Part shown: piece after piece, positions 23,203-35,093 of the stretch | Numbering within the stretch: position 1 is the stretch's first letter | Layout: every line of letters begins with the position of its first letter | Assembly (NCBI GenBank): GCA_033439795.1 | Contig: JAUTDP010000009.1 | Span: forward strand, 3,100,001-3,164,000 | Direction: 5' to 3' | DNA: 64,000 nt | Origin: Sordaria brevicollis | Lineage: Eukaryota; Ascomycota; Sordariomycetes; Sordariales; Sordariaceae | Translations under genes and position numbers: made by a program | The notes under the pieces: model-generated | Databases searched by the model: none | What the model saw: only the letters and a program-made list of their open reading frames with translations | Told to the model about the DNA's origin: nothing

Positions 23203-24948
23203 CCCGAAGTGGCTTGTGCCCGTGAGGGTTGCTGAGGGGGTTTGTGAGAGGGTGCGTGAGAGGGCGAGTGAGAGGGCGAGTGAGAGGCTGGGCTTGTGAG
23301 GGTGGACTGACTGACTGACTGACTGACCGAGTGATGGAACGACAAAAAAGAGACGTGGGTGAAATTGGTTGGTGATTTTTTGGGTTGCGAAGCGGGTTTG
23401 TGTTGCTTTGTCTCGGACTCTCGGTTGCGTGTGTGTTACTAGGAAGGGACTTTTTGTCGTTCTGCGTTTTTTTGTATACCTTTTTGCTCTGTTTTTTGTT
23501 TAGACGGATACCTCTTTTGCTTTTCTTTTGCTTTGGACGGTTCGATCGGGTCGGAATGGTGAGACTTTGATCGGGTTGGATCGGAAAATGGACGGGTTGG
23601 ATGGATGGATGGACTTGGATAACGGACGGAGGACGGAGGACGGATAGGCTGGATGGAACGAGGGGAGGATGGAACGGGATGGGATGGAACGGATGGGATG
23701 GTCGAGGGATGGGATGGTCGAGGGATGACTTGGGTAACGACGATGAAACAAGACGGACGGATACCACTGCACACTCATACGACGCAAGACAACGACTGGC
23801 ACCTAAAAAACGGCCCAATGTGGTCATCCTAATACCCTTTCTTACTTACCTAGAAACCTAGTAATGATTAGTATATTGATGAGAAAGAATGATTTAGCGA
23901 GGATAACTGGGGAGGGTGTACAACCTGGGTGAAGACTGACTGACCTTGGTCTTGCGGCCCGTGCTCTGGTCCTGCCATTCACCTGGGCCTCTTCTGGGTA
24001 TTTAGGCTGCCCTTTCTGGGTTTTCTCTTTCCGTTAGATGATCATCAATTTCATCACCTTTTTCGTTGTCGCTTTCCTTGAGGTCCAAGACTTGGTGTTG
24101 TGAGATTTACCGTAACCGTGACCGTGACCGGGGCCAAGATCTGGTGAGTGAAGAGGATTGGCATGTTGGCGTTGGCGGTTTGGGGCTCCTGGTGGTGACT
24201 GGTGACTGGTGGTGATTGTCAGGCACTGATGCCGATCCGTTGACCTGTCGAGCATGTGTAACCAGAGATCCTCGACGAGGAACAGCACCGGACTCGAGAA
24301 AGCACAACAGCAACACCAAGAGACAAAAAGGGCCATGGACTGAGTGCATCCGTTCCGTATTTCCAAAATCCGAATAAAAAAGGATCGATCGCCTTGGGGT
24401 ATCCGCAGCGTATGTACAGACCACCGGCAAGACCAAGTATCATAAACATAGTGCTGTTGATGATGCCGTGGACCTTCTTCCAGTGCCTGGTCTATCCAAC
24501 CTTCCTTCCCATGAATGTCTTCTCCGATATACCGTCTGAAATATCCAACCAGCAGTCTATCCCGTTCTCAGGTTGGTCATGTCCTCCTCTATATCCAACT
24601 TTCCGAACTTCGTGTCGTTCGCCTTTCGCTGAAGCCAACTCAAATCCTTCTCCTCTTCCTTTTGTCCCCTCCATCTGACAGACCGTAGCTCATCCAAGAC
24701 CGGAATCTCGATACTTTGAACCGCATCCTTGACGGGCGATCAAGGCCAACTGGTTTCGGACAATTGTATCCTAGACGAGCTGGGGCAAAGGCTCTCTCCG
24801 CCCATCCCAGTGCCTAGGAGCCTCCCCATACATCCGTCTCCTTGTCGGTGTGTCCTCCTCTTGATCCATCTTCTCTTCCCGCCTCTTCCCCATATCCTCC
24901 AAGCTCCTCCTCCCCTTACTCCGTCAAACACCCCCCAGGCCTCTACGT
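23203..24948. other. Intergenic region with simple repeats
   Basis: Contains (GACT)n at 23305-23327 and a GGATGG-rich block, about 23582-23735, with an imperfect duplication of GGGATGGTCGAGGGAT. Adjacent units at about 23222-23285 read GTGAGAGGG(C/T)G. No gene supported between the aquaporin 3' end and the 3' end of the coactosin gene, so both genes converge here. Confidence 0.55.
23582..23735. repeat. GGATGG-rich minisatellite-like block
   Basis: Tandem, imperfect units based on GGATGGA/GGGATGGTCGA, including two adjacent copies of a 16-18 bp unit near 23694-23727. Confidence 0.7.
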
Positions 24949-25389
24949 CTAACCCCTCCCACCATTATAATCAGCACCCCCCGCCTTCCTCAACAACTTC
25001 ACAATCTCCTCCTCATTAACCTCCTTCGTCTCGCTAACCTGCAAACACACACTATGATGCGCAAGCACCTTCTTCACCTCCCCGCTCTCAATTGACACCC
25101 TCGCCTTGCGCATAACCTTGGTCTGCTCGCCGATCCAGATGATCAGCGCGAACTTGACGCGCACCGACTCGGCGTCGTTGGCGTACTGGATTCGGACGTA
25201 GGCGTAGCTGACCTCGGAGGGGGAGAGGTGGGTCAGGAGTTCGGGGATGCCGCCCTCGCCGGTGGCGCGGAGGACTAGTTGTTGGGAGGTGGAGGAGGGG
25301 GGGTTGGAGAGGAGGAGCCAGTTGGTGGGCGACTTGTCGGAGCGGACGAGGTCGTAGGCGGAGAGGATTTCGGGGGTTGAGAGGGACAT
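24949..25389 (-). CDS. Coactosin-like actin-binding protein (ADF-H domain)
   Basis: Small protein that binds filamentous actin, acting in cortical actin turnover in the cytoplasm. One exon, 146 aa, ATG at 25389 and TAG at 24949-24951. The whole chain is one ADF homology domain: it opens with STPEILSAYDLVRSDKSPTNWLLL, continues with the strand-rich VSYAYVRIQYANDAESVRVKF, ALIIWIGEQTKVMRKARVS and VKKVLAHHSVCLQVSETKEV, and ends in an NEEEIVKLLRKAGGADYNGG helix and tail, as is normal for coactosin. The length matches the family. It lacks the longer insertions of twinfilin or drebrin. Codon use is GC-rich in its middle part. Neighbouring genes give no functional hint. Confidence 0.9.
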   Translation of the reverse strand: MSLSTPEILSAYDLVRSDKSPTNWLLLSNPPSSTSQQLVLRATGEGGIPELLTHLSPSEVSYAYVRIQYANDAESVRVKFALIIWIGEQTKVMRKARVSIESGEVKKVLAHHSVCLQVSETKEVNEEEIVKLLRKAGGADYNGGRG

Positions 25390-26445
25390 GTTGTCTTTCG
25401 TCTTTGAACTCGTAAAGGAGGATGGGTTGGTTGTGGTGATTATCGAGGAGGCCCGGGAAAAGGGGGCAGGTTGGTAGTCAGGGGCAACGGAGGGGAAGCT
25501 TCGGTGTTTGCGGGATGTCGATGCGCGGCCGTCAAGGCGGGTGAAGGTAGGTGATTAGGTATTAGAAGGTTTGTAAAGCGGTCCGGATGCCGTTAATTGA
25601 TCGGTTGTTTGTCCGGAGACGGTGATGTTCGGAGCGGTGGTGGAAGCGGTGATCGAAGGAAGGAATGGAGGAAGGGGGGGGGGAGATCAGGAGCCGAGTC
25701 GGAGTCGTGCCACGTTGGCGAGCGAGCTCCCCCGGGCCGTCCGTTAATTGTTAGTGCAGGGCATTGGGACACCCCGCCGACTTGGAACCAGGGGCAGCTT
25801 CAGCGGGAAGACGGCATGGTTTCAGGGGTTTGGTCCGCTGGGATTAGGTGGCCCGGACTCGGGACTGGTTGATCTGCCTCTGGACGGGAATTGGAGAAAG
25901 CGGTGAGATGTCTTGGCTTGGCAGCTGGCAGTGTAAGTGAGGGCAGCTGTGTGCCTTCACAGAAAGAGGTTGCCAGCTGCCTGGCCAACGTCCCCTCTTC
26001 CACTTTGCAGCGTCATCGCCAACCAAACAAATCATTCCCAGCAGCATCGGACGACGACCAAAACACCACAGCTGAACTCACAGCTTCACGTCGCACATCA
26101 CGCGCGCGAGTCAATTATTCTCCGACTCCCGACTCCGACGTCTGCTTCTGCATCTGCATTGGCGTGGTACCGTGCCCTACACCTTTTATGCTTTATATAT
26201 TGCGAATTTGCCTTGGCTTCATTTATTTTTGAAGACAGAATACAATCCATTGTTGCACAGTTGTCGTCCAGTTCACGGAGTTCCAGTATGGTGTTTTCTC
26301 GTGTCTAACCATCGCCTTTCCACTTCTGTGACCGATACTATCTCTGATATGCCGTATAACGATCAACACTGACACCCGTGATAGATCAAAACACCAATGA
26401 CATCGAATATCTGATCGCCAACTGGGCTGAAAACATCACGTGGAG
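25390..26445. other. Divergent promoter region between coactosin and beta-glucosidase genes
   Basis: The two genes point away from each other, so this kilobase holds both upstream regions. One TGTTAGTG at 25749-25756 and a GA/GGA-rich block near 25640-25685. No gene supported. Confidence 0.5.
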
Positions 26446-29400
26446 ATGACATCTCACGAGCGAGAGCAGGACCCCAGCAAACAAGGGCTTCTGGGGTCCA
26501 CGTCCGGCCATCACTCCGGGTCCGAATCAGACTCAGACGACAACAACGTCAACACCAATCTCACCAGCAACACTTCCAGAACTCCCAACGGCAAAAAGAA
26601 TCAACAACATCGACGCCCTAAACCTACCCATCGCAACAGAGCCCCATCCTTCCAACCCCTCCCCACCCCCAACAAATCCTTCCTCGCCCGCCGCTCCCGG
26701 TGCTGCCTCCTCCTCACCTCTTTTGGATTAATCATCTTCACCATCCTCCTCATCGGCGGCGGCCTAGGCTACAAAGCCGTCATCACCGAACCCCCCCACG
26801 GCCTTTCCCCACCATGGTACCCCTCCCCCCCGGCGGCACCTCCGCCTCCTGGGCCGACTCCTACGCCAAAGCCTCTCTTTTGGTTAACAACATGACCCTG
26901 GCCGAAAAAATCAACATCACCACCGGCGTCGGCTGGCAAATGGGCTTGGCCTTGGGTACCACCGCTCCCGGGTCGTTGGTTGGGTTTCCCGCTTTGCAGT
27001 TACAGGATGGACCGTTGGGGATAAGGTCAGCCGACAACATCACGGCGTTTCCCGCGGGCATCACGGTGGGAGCGACGTGGAACCGCCAACTCATGTACGC
27101 CCGCGGAAAAGCGCACGCGATCGAAGCTCGTGCCAAGGGCGTCAACGCGATCCTCGGTCCCTGCGTCGGTCCCTTGGGGAGGATGCCAGCGGGCGGGAGA
27201 AACTGGGAAGGGTTTGGCGCGGATCCTTATCTTCAGGGTGTAGCGGGGGCGGAAACGATAAAGGGGATTCAGAGCGAGGGGGTGATGGCCACGATCAAAC
27301 ACTTTGTGGGGAACGAGCAGGAACATTTTCGGCAGGCGTGGGAGTGGGGGATCCCGCACGCGTTGTCAAGTAACCTGGATGATAGGACGTTGCATGAATT
27401 GTATGCGTGGCCGTTTGGGGACGCGGTTAAGGTGGGCGTGGTCGGGGTGATGTGTAGTTATAATATGGTTAATAACAGTTATGCGTGCGGGAATAGTAAG
27501 TTGTTGAATGGGGTGCTGAAGGATGAACTTGGGTTTCAGGGGTTTGTGGTTAGTGATTGGCTTGCTCAGCGGTCGGGGGTTGGTAGCGCGTTGGCGGGGT
27601 TGGATATGACGATGCCTGGGGATGGACTTAGGTGGGCGGATGGGAAGAGTCTTTGGGGAGGGGAACTGAGCAAGGCGGTCCTGAATGGGAGTCTGCCCGT
27701 GGAGAGGATGAATGATATGGTCACGAGGGTGGTGGCTGCTTGGTATCAGATGGGACAGGATCGGTGGCCGAAGGATACGAAGCCGAACTTTTCGAGTTGG
27801 ACGGACGAAAAGATGGGGGTGACGAGCCCGGGGAGTCCAAGCCCGCAGGAACAAGTGGTTGTCAATCAGTACGTTAACGTACAAGCGAATCACTCGATCA
27901 TCGCCCGCCAAGTAGCAGCCGAAGGAACGGTCCTGCTCAAGAACGAAAACAACATCTTGCCTCTCTCCCGAACAACCGGCATCCGCCGACGCCAGACCAC
28001 CACCACCACTTCCGAAGGCAAGTTCAAGATCGGCATCTTCGGCGAAGACGCCGGCCCCATCCCCTCCTCCCCTTCCAACCCCAACGCCTGCAAAGACCGC
28101 GGCTGCAACCAAGGCACGCTCGCCTCAGGCTGGGGCTCCGGAGCCGTCGAGTTTCCCTACCTAATCACGCCCATCGACGCCCTCCGGCGCGAATTCGACC
28201 CATCTACCATCTCCCTCCACACCCACCTCTCCAACTCGTTACCTCTCACATCGTCCGAAAAACAAGCCATCGCCGACCTCGACTTGTGCTTGGTGTTTGT
28301 CAACGCCGACTCCGGCGAGGGTTTCACCTCCTGGTCCAACGTCCGCGGCGACCGTCCCGATTTGTTCCTGCAGAAGAATGGGGATGGGTTGATCCAGACG
28401 GTAGCAGCGCAATGCGGCGGCGGGTTTAGCGATGTGGTGGTTGTCATTCACTCGGTAGGGCCGGTGGTGATGGAAGCATGGATTGATTTGCCGCAGGTTA
28501 AGGGGGTGGTGTTTGCCAACTTGCCGGGGGAAGAGTCGGGGAATGCGTTGGTGGATGTGCTATTTGGAGATGTGAACCCGAGTGGGCATTTACCGTTTAC
28601 GATTGGAAAGAGGCTGGAGGATTATGGGAGGGGCGGGCAGGTGATGTATTTGCCTAATGGGGTTGTGCCGCAGCAGGATTTTGGGGAGGGAGGGGTGTAT
28701 GGTGTGGATTATCGGTGGTTTGATAAGAAGGGGGTTGAGCCGAGGTTTGAGTTTGGGTATGGGATGAGTTATACGCAGTTTGAACTGGGGAATGCGACGG
28801 TCAAGACGGTGAAGGCGAAGTCTGCGTTGCCGGCACCAAGACCGGAGCAGCCGGCTGCCAAACCGCCGAGTTATTCCACGGAGGTCCCATCTTCATCCGA
28901 GGTCATCTGGCCTGAGGAAGGCGTGATTAGGAAGTTGGAGAAGTATATCTACCCCTACCTTTCTTCACAAGAAGCCGACGCCGCCGTTTCTGCCCGCCGG
29001 GAGGGCCAAAAATATCCTTATCCGGAGGGATATAACGTCAGCCAGCCGTTAAGTGAAGCGGGTGGTGATGAAGGAGGTAACCCGGATTTATGGGAGGTCT
29101 ATGTCAGTGTTGGGGTGGATGTGAGGAATATGGGGAAAGTTGCGGGGGCCGCTGTGCCTCAACTATACCTCTCGTACCCGGAGCCGAAGACCAAGGCTGC
29201 CCCTGCTCCTACTCAACAGCCGCGGGACGGTGTCAAACCCGACGACAACAACACCAACGAACCCATAATCCATGGAGAAGAGGGCGCCAACGAGGGAAAG
29301 AAGGGAGTGGATTTCCCGCTTAAGGTGCTGAGAGGGTTTGATAAAGTCTATCTGGAACCGGGCGAAACGAAGAAGGTGGAGTTTGATTTGACGAGAAGGG

Positions 29401-29513
29401 ATTTGAGCTTTTGGGATACGGAGGTGCAGAATTGGAGGATGGTTGTTGAGGGGGAGTATAAGGTGAGGGTGGGGTGGAGTAGTAGGGATTTGAAGGTTGA
29501 GGTGAGGTGGTAG
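26446..29513 (+). CDS. GH3 beta-glucosidase, type II membrane-anchored form, with apparent -1 frameshift
   Basis: Hydrolyses beta-linked glucose from cellobiose and related sugars, probably at the cell surface. The upstream frame starts at ATG 26446 and encodes a hydrophilic Ser/Asn-rich head of about 85 residues and one membrane anchor (CCLLLTSFGLIIFTILLIGGG, split here as two overlapping hydrophobic parts), then PPWYPSPP. The catalytic frame takes over at PPGGTSASWADSYAKASLLV. The switch falls in a C7 run at 26825-26831; eight Cs would make one continuous frame of about 1,020 codons. Alternatively translation may start at ATG 26814 (CCACCATGG context), giving 899 aa without the anchor. The GH3 catalytic domain shows the nucleophile motif GFVVSDWLAQRSGVG with Asp codon 27555-27557, and the C-terminal domain ends in a fibronectin III-like fold (FEFGYGMSYTQFE, then LRGFDKVYLEPGE). 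Unusual Pro- and Lys-rich inserts lie between. Related to fungal bglE-type enzymes by architecture. Confidence 0.85.
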
Positions 29514-30094
29514 GTGTCTCTTGGGGGGGACATGATTGTTGTGAAAGTGGTGTTTGTTGACCTTTTTTGGGGGTTGAGAGTTGGATACCTTGTTGTACAT
29601 GTTTTCTTTTTCAGGTCGTGGAAGTGGAAGTCAATAAGATGTGACGCTGTCGTGAGTTAACCCAAGATATTTGCAGATCTGTTAGTGAATCAACTATCCC
29701 TTGGCCGTCCGCTCACCACCTCAAAGTCTAGACCCCGTGTCGTAACTGATTAAGTACTCGTAGGCGATCTCGAATTGAACATTAGTGACCCTGCCGCTGT
29801 GCGACACGAGGTCTCCGATCTAGTCGACCGCGAAGGTCAAGACGGTGTTGTTGATCGGGGCGGCGTCTCGCCTGTAGGCGTCGTGAGCACCCTCGTCCCA
29901 CTCTGCCCAGCCGGTACCAAGGCTTGGGTGGTAGACTCTGTCGTTGGCTTTGCGCAACATGATATCGAAATGGAGAGCCTAGGCCGGAAGGATATGTCCT
30001 ATATCTCACAATGCAAAGAGGTGAGACTGAGGAGATGTCCCGAGCATCCAGGACCCGGCACCCAAGGTCGGCCAGCGCTTCCGAGGCTGTAATC
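29514..30094. other. Intergenic region
   Basis: Upstream region of the orphan gene that follows. Overlapping open frames on both strands at 29775-30102 show no family features. One GTTAGTG at 29681-29687. Confidence 0.45.
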
Positions 30095-31120
30095 ATGAAC
30101 AACCTGCCGGCGGTCGTCTCAGACCAATTATATCAGCTCCTTACGCTCCAGACGGCTACTTCGCTCGGTAGGTAGCCGGAAGCGCCGCCGCACTTCTAAT
30201 ATTAGGTCGGCGACTAACCGCTTCACAATCATACAGTTGCCGTATTTTTAACTGATCGCATGGCCAGGAAGAGACAGTCCGTCTCCGACCTAAACCCCAG
30301 GACTTTCAAGCGCTTTGAGTCCTCCTCAGCCATGGACTCGTCTTCCGAAATGAACTCATCGCCGAGCTTCAAGCCGGACCCAGATTCGGATACAGACATG
30401 GTCGACTTCAATGACCGACTCACACGCGACAGGACGGCTTCCAACACAGGCGCCACTCCGGTTGTGGGCAAACTTTCTAGTATGGTTATGGCTAGCCGAG
30501 CCGCCTCGACCCCGCAGCGTGTCCTCTTCGGTCGCGGTCGCGGTGGAACTCAGCTTCCCCCAAAGCCAGCTGCCGACTCGACCCCGGGCCATAACCAAGA
30601 GGCATTCAAGAAGCTGACCGAGCGTGTCAAAGACCTCGAGCAGCAGAACAAGAGCCAACAGGAAGAGATCAATTCCCTCAAGGACGGCGCCGAGAGGTAC
30701 CTACCTTCATTATGGCCGACGGAACTCGCGAACCTGGACTCGGCCGCCAATACGGCCACCACCGATGCGAGAGGACATGGAGATATCGACGGCTCCGACG
30801 CCGAAATGTTTACCCAGCAAAACGACGCGGAAATTATCAATGCCGCTATCAAGAATCTGAGCGGTGCCGGAGGAAAATGGTTCAATACCATATACGATGC
30901 CTATAAAGTATTTACCGAGGATACTGGCAGCTTTCGGTATCGTACCATCTCAAGCCCCAGGTATACTAGGCCCGTAGCGGAAGCCTTCTGGAAGTTTTGC
31001 ATCGATTATTTCGCTAATGAGGAAGACGGCGTTATGCCAGATATTGAGGAGGAGAGCCCGCTTGATGACCTCAAGCGCCTTACCAATATCGATGCAAAGG
31101 TCCGGCCGGGTCTACGTTGA
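30095..31120 (+). CDS. Orphan protein with central coiled coil, two exons
   Basis: No family recognised. Exon 1 is 30095-30167 and encodes MNNLPAVVSDQLYQLLTLQT plus a few residues; the intron 30168-30236 has a GTAGGT donor, CTAAC branch site and ACAG acceptor, and joins in frame to AVFLTDRMARKRQSVSDL. The second exon runs to a TGA at 31118-31120, giving about 318 aa. Residues after the start are Ser/Asp-rich, followed by a predicted coiled coil (FKKLTERVKDLEQQNKSQQE) and a more globular C-terminal part with aromatic residues (GKWFNTIYDAYKVF, AEAFWKFCIDYFANEE). Immediately after the stop another frame continues as a charged, protein-like run (GRVYVDFGRKFDEDKKAAAA) to 31208, so the last coding part may be displaced by a one-base indel near 31100-31115. 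Lineage-specific gene is the best label; a transposon-derived gene is not excluded. Confidence 0.55.
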
Positions 31121-34100
31121 CTTTGGACGGAAGTTTGACGAGGATAAAAAGGCCGCTGCCGCCCGCAAGTCGCCTCGCGCCGGCACCGCCGACCGATTGA
31201 ATGGTTAGCTTGCCCTCCAGTCCCATGCAACAAGCGCGGCAGAATAAAATCTTCTTCTCCTCTACCCTCCTTTGGGGGATGTGTCAATGATAAGTCTTCG
31301 GCGGCATCCAACGAGCCCGAAATGATGGAGACAAACATTGTGATGATTGTGAGCATCTCGATGGTTGGTAGTGGGCTGGTTGGTACTGGTCGTAGGTGTC
31401 TATCCTGTCAAGGCTCAAGGGATCTTCCAACCACAAAACCATGGAGGGTGGTGACATGTTGGTACCTGGGTTATATGGGATGGAAGTTTGAAGACTTATC
31501 CTGTTGCTTTCTCCTCATGCTATGGAGGGTATGAGACGAGAAGTGGTCGATATGAGTGAAGGGAAAAGAGGGAAGGGATGAAAGTTTTCTGTTCACTCGC
31601 CTCAAAGCAGAAGGGACAGCATCATATTGTTCGTTAGGTTGTTCTTTGCCCCTTCCTCTGCCGATGGCTAAAGCGGAAATCTATTTTTCCAGATGGATGA
31701 GAGGGTGGTTCAATGCGGGCGTTATAGCATCTGACCTATAACCCCGGCTTTCTCCAAAGCAAAGCCGCCAACGACGATAGGTAATTATTGCTGGCAAGAA
31801 TCACGATTCGGATTCTGGTAACAACATACCTTTATCATCCGCCACCCACAACTGTGTGCGCTCAGCAAAACACAACACGCGCATGCACCCACACCCACAG
31901 ACGCCATGCCTCTCAACTACGCTGCCCGTGCCGCCCAATTTGCCGCCGAAGATGCTGTTGGCGGTCCCGCCAATGGCTCGTGCCGAGCTGGAGGCTCTGC
32001 ATTCCCTCCAGCCGCCAGGAGGCAAAGCTAGTTTGAGAGGCAGCGGCCAGTGACCGAAAACCGGCGAGGAGAAATGCAGCCATCGGTCAATTCGAACTTT
32101 TCGAAGCCGAGAGCCAGCCGGCCATAGTCTGTCATGCCGACAGGGTGACTGGCTGCCCAAGTGACAGCAGCGCCGTCGACTTTCGCCGAAAGTCTCGGTC
32201 GGTCTTGTACGACGGGGCCCTGTGAATCTCCAAGGGGCTTTTCTTGACCGTGCTACTTCAAAGTGGGCAGGCTCGTGGTTTACCATTTTGTTTGCTCGCT
32301 CTGGCTTTGCGTTACGGCCAGCCTTTCTTGCGTCTACTGCCCTCTTCTCCAAGTCAGACAGGCCAAGGAAACCAAAGATTCTGGAATCCGGATTATAGAA
32401 GGCCGGAAGCCCGATAATGCCTAGTATCAGATTGATGGACAACCCCCACCTTTCCCAACTAGGGTCGATCGGTCGCCTGTACAACAACGCCCTATCCAGG
32501 ACCAGGTTCAGATGTTGATGGAGCTCACGGTCAGCTCCCCAACCGAACCACCGGCTGGTCAAGAGGAGAGAGAAGGCAGAGGACGGCAACCCTGCTTGTA
32601 TAGGCTGGTCTGTTTAACTCCTTCCAAGGCCGAGAGGGCACAACCTCGGTGGTCATTACCGGTACCAAGTTCGTCCCCGGCCAAAGTTGGCTTATTGCCT
32701 TGCTGAATTCTCTAACATCAGATGCTGTCCCAACTGAAGATATTACCGGCATCGGTACCTAGGTTCGAGGAGAGAATCCTAGGTGTGAGGTTGGGCATCT
32801 AACTCTTTGTGCCCTTGTTGGATGGCTCCCAAAATGGGCCACAAGAGCATATTAGATCTCGTTTACCGTCAACGGTAGCCGCGGTCGGATGTACACTTTG
32901 ACACAAAGCGTGGACTAAAAGCCATGGTTGTTCCAGATGAGGGATGGTCAAAGAACATTATCCCATCCTTCTGCAGCATTTATTTTCATGGCTCTGCAAG
33001 CTCCGGTATTAAGGCCTCCAGCTCTTTTCGGTCCTTTTGAGGCACTTGGTAGTGTTATTGACCAGTGTCTCCCGCTCTTTGTGCGCTTCGCTTGACATAG
33101 GCGCAATGTGAGTTGAGAGCTTTCCCACAGGTGTAAGAAGTTCGGTAGCGGAAGCGTAAGAGAAGGTCTTTCGGTTTGTTGATACTGAGGGGTGGTCGTT
33201 CTGAACATGGGGACACAAGGGGCGTCGGTATCTGTAGTTCTATGGTGAGGTTAGCATTGTGCGCAGAAGGTCAAGGGGATTGGGAAGATGGAAAACTAGG
33301 AGTCACAGGTTGGGACCAGTCGACGGGCGCTCGTTTGGGGGTTGTCACTCGAAAGGTGCTTGACCGAGTGAAAGGTTTGTTGTGCGGTACGCGTGGTGAT
33401 GTCGGGGTTAAGGTTTACAGGGAAGGCTGAACATGCAAGTGAATGCAGGTCGGCTGCATACCTCTGCGGCAGGCAGGCACGATATTGCCAGCCGCGTCTG
33501 ACATGGACGTATGACGTATGCGGCAGCCTTGCTTGGGACCTAGACCGGACAAGAACATTGCAACTTCACGGTCAACTGGGACATCGATAACAGCGACGGT
33601 CAAACAATAACACACTACTTCTCGAGCCAAAGCGTCAACCGAACAAGTGAAGACTGAACACGCCATGATGGAGTGTCCAAACAGTGGATTGGAGGCGTCC
33701 CAGGACAGGACGGAAGGCGTCACAAAGGCAAATAGTGACAGTTGAGAGGGCGACTGAATAGGTTCTGTCGTGGAGTAGCGGTTCACCAAATCCAGATGAA
33801 CATGGAGAGCAATGTAGGTTCGTCTGATATCATGTCTCCAGTCCCTCCCTGGTAGCATCATTCACCCATACTCTATTACTGTCACTGACCTCCTCGAACC
33901 CGTCAATGGGAACTGGATGAACCTTGGAACTTCGCCCACCTCATCTTCGCGAGGGCTGCGACCTATTTATGGTCGGCTTCCTTCCCATCGAGTAACTCGA
34001 ACCTCTCGAAAGAACTACAACAACCAACTTTTCGATCCTCACAAGTTCGCTCTGCTGTGAACAGACTGGCAACACCCAGAATACCGCAAACACTGCCACG

Positions 34101-34265
34101 TCAAAAAAAGAAAAGCAAGCATCAAAGACCGAGATAATCAAAAAGTCGACCGCCCCCTGGCCGAAACCCGCGAACGAAATCATCTTGGGACACTCCGCAA
34201 CCAACACCGTCCACGCGAACCTACGCTTCTTTTCTCCGACAAAACTTGGCAGCCCAACCATCAAA
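31121..34265. other. 3.1-kb region without supportable gene
   Basis: The right end holds the leader of the next gene. A long minus-strand frame at 31801-32589 has no ATG at its head. A 43-codon plus-strand frame at 31904-32035, in a good start context (CGCCATGCC), encodes an Ala/Gly-rich peptide and is antisense to it. Neither shows a family motif, so neither is called. Confidence 0.45.
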
Positions 34266-35093
34266 ATGTGCCACCGCAAAATCGTCTCCTTCTACTGCCA
34301 CTGCCCCCTTCGCAACACAGCTCTCTGTCCACACTCCGCCCACGTCAACTGGGACGAATACGGCAACACCAACACCACACCCAACAAGTCCAACCACAAC
34401 AACAACACACCAACCACCACCGTAGTCCTCAGCTCCCCCGGCTTCCCCCCTACACCAGGGACAGGGACAGCCACACCAGGCGCACCATCCACCACCACGC
34501 CCCAAAACCCCCAACCGCCGCCGCCGCCGCCTCCGCAGCAAGAGTACTGCCCCCAAACCAACAAACCCCTCTTCTTCCACAAACGCCGCCCGCAAGACGC
34601 CCAAGGCGCCGTCCACTGGGACCCGTTACAATCCAAAACCAAGTGGTTCCCCTGCGCCAGCTACATGGCCACTCACCCCCTTCCGGGATGGGCGATCCCG
34701 CTTCACGAGTGTGAAGATTGCCCAGAGTATTTTGGGGATGCTGATGACGAGACGAAGGAGGTGGGGGTTTGTGAGGGGTGTAGGGGTGGGCATGGGTATG
34801 GGCATGGGTATGGGAAGGGGGGTGTTGTTCAGGGTGTTGTTCAGGGTGTTGCTTCTGCTTCTGTTGGTTCTGCTTCCGCTGCTGCTGTGGCTACGCCAGT
34901 GGGGGCTTCCTCTGGGCCTGGGGGTGCGAATAGGGTGGCTGCTGCGCCCGCGGCTGCGTCTGCGGCTGCGCCCGCGACTGCGTCCGAGGCTTGTTCGGTT
35001 AGGATTACCAAGAGGGGACAGAGGGTCACCATGTTGGAGATTCTGCCGAGGAGTTTTTCGGCGCCCGAGGTTGTTGGGAAGAAGGAGGAGTGA
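34266..35093 (+). CDS. Hypothetical Cys-pair protein with low-complexity segments
   Basis: Single exon of 275 aa from ATG 34266 (AAAATG context) to TGA 35091-35093. It starts MCHRKIVSFYCHCPLRNTAL and has spaced cysteine pairs (CHC near the start, then CEDCPEYF and CEGC further on) that could bind zinc, separated by an Asn/Thr/Pro-rich stretch with a run of seven Pro. The C-terminal third is Ala/Gly/Val-rich with short DNA repeats (GGGCATGGGTAT at 34790-34815 and GTGTTGTTCAGG at 34822-34850). The ordered part between (WDPLQSKTKWFPCASYMATH) looks like a genuine small domain. No known family was recognised. Start choice rests on the first in-frame ATG after the stop-free leader. Confidence 0.55.
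   Translation: MCHRKIVSFYCHCPLRNTALCPHSAHVNWDEYGNTNTTPNKSNHNNNTPTTTVVLSSPGFPPTPGTGTATPGAPSTTTPQNPQPPPPPPPQQEYCPQTNKPLFFHKRRPQDAQGAVHWDPLQSKTKWFPCASYMATHPLPGWAIPLHECEDCPEYFGDADDETKEVGVCEGCRGGHGYGHGYGKGGVVQGVVQGVASASVGSASAAAVATPVGASSGPGGANRVAAAPAAASAAAPATASEACSVRITKRGQRVTMLEILPRSFSAPEVVGKKEE

Noticed and set aside
31801..32589. 262-codon minus-strand frame
   Set aside because: Begins at TTG, has no family motif, and overlaps another plausible small frame on the opposite strand; not enough evidence for either.
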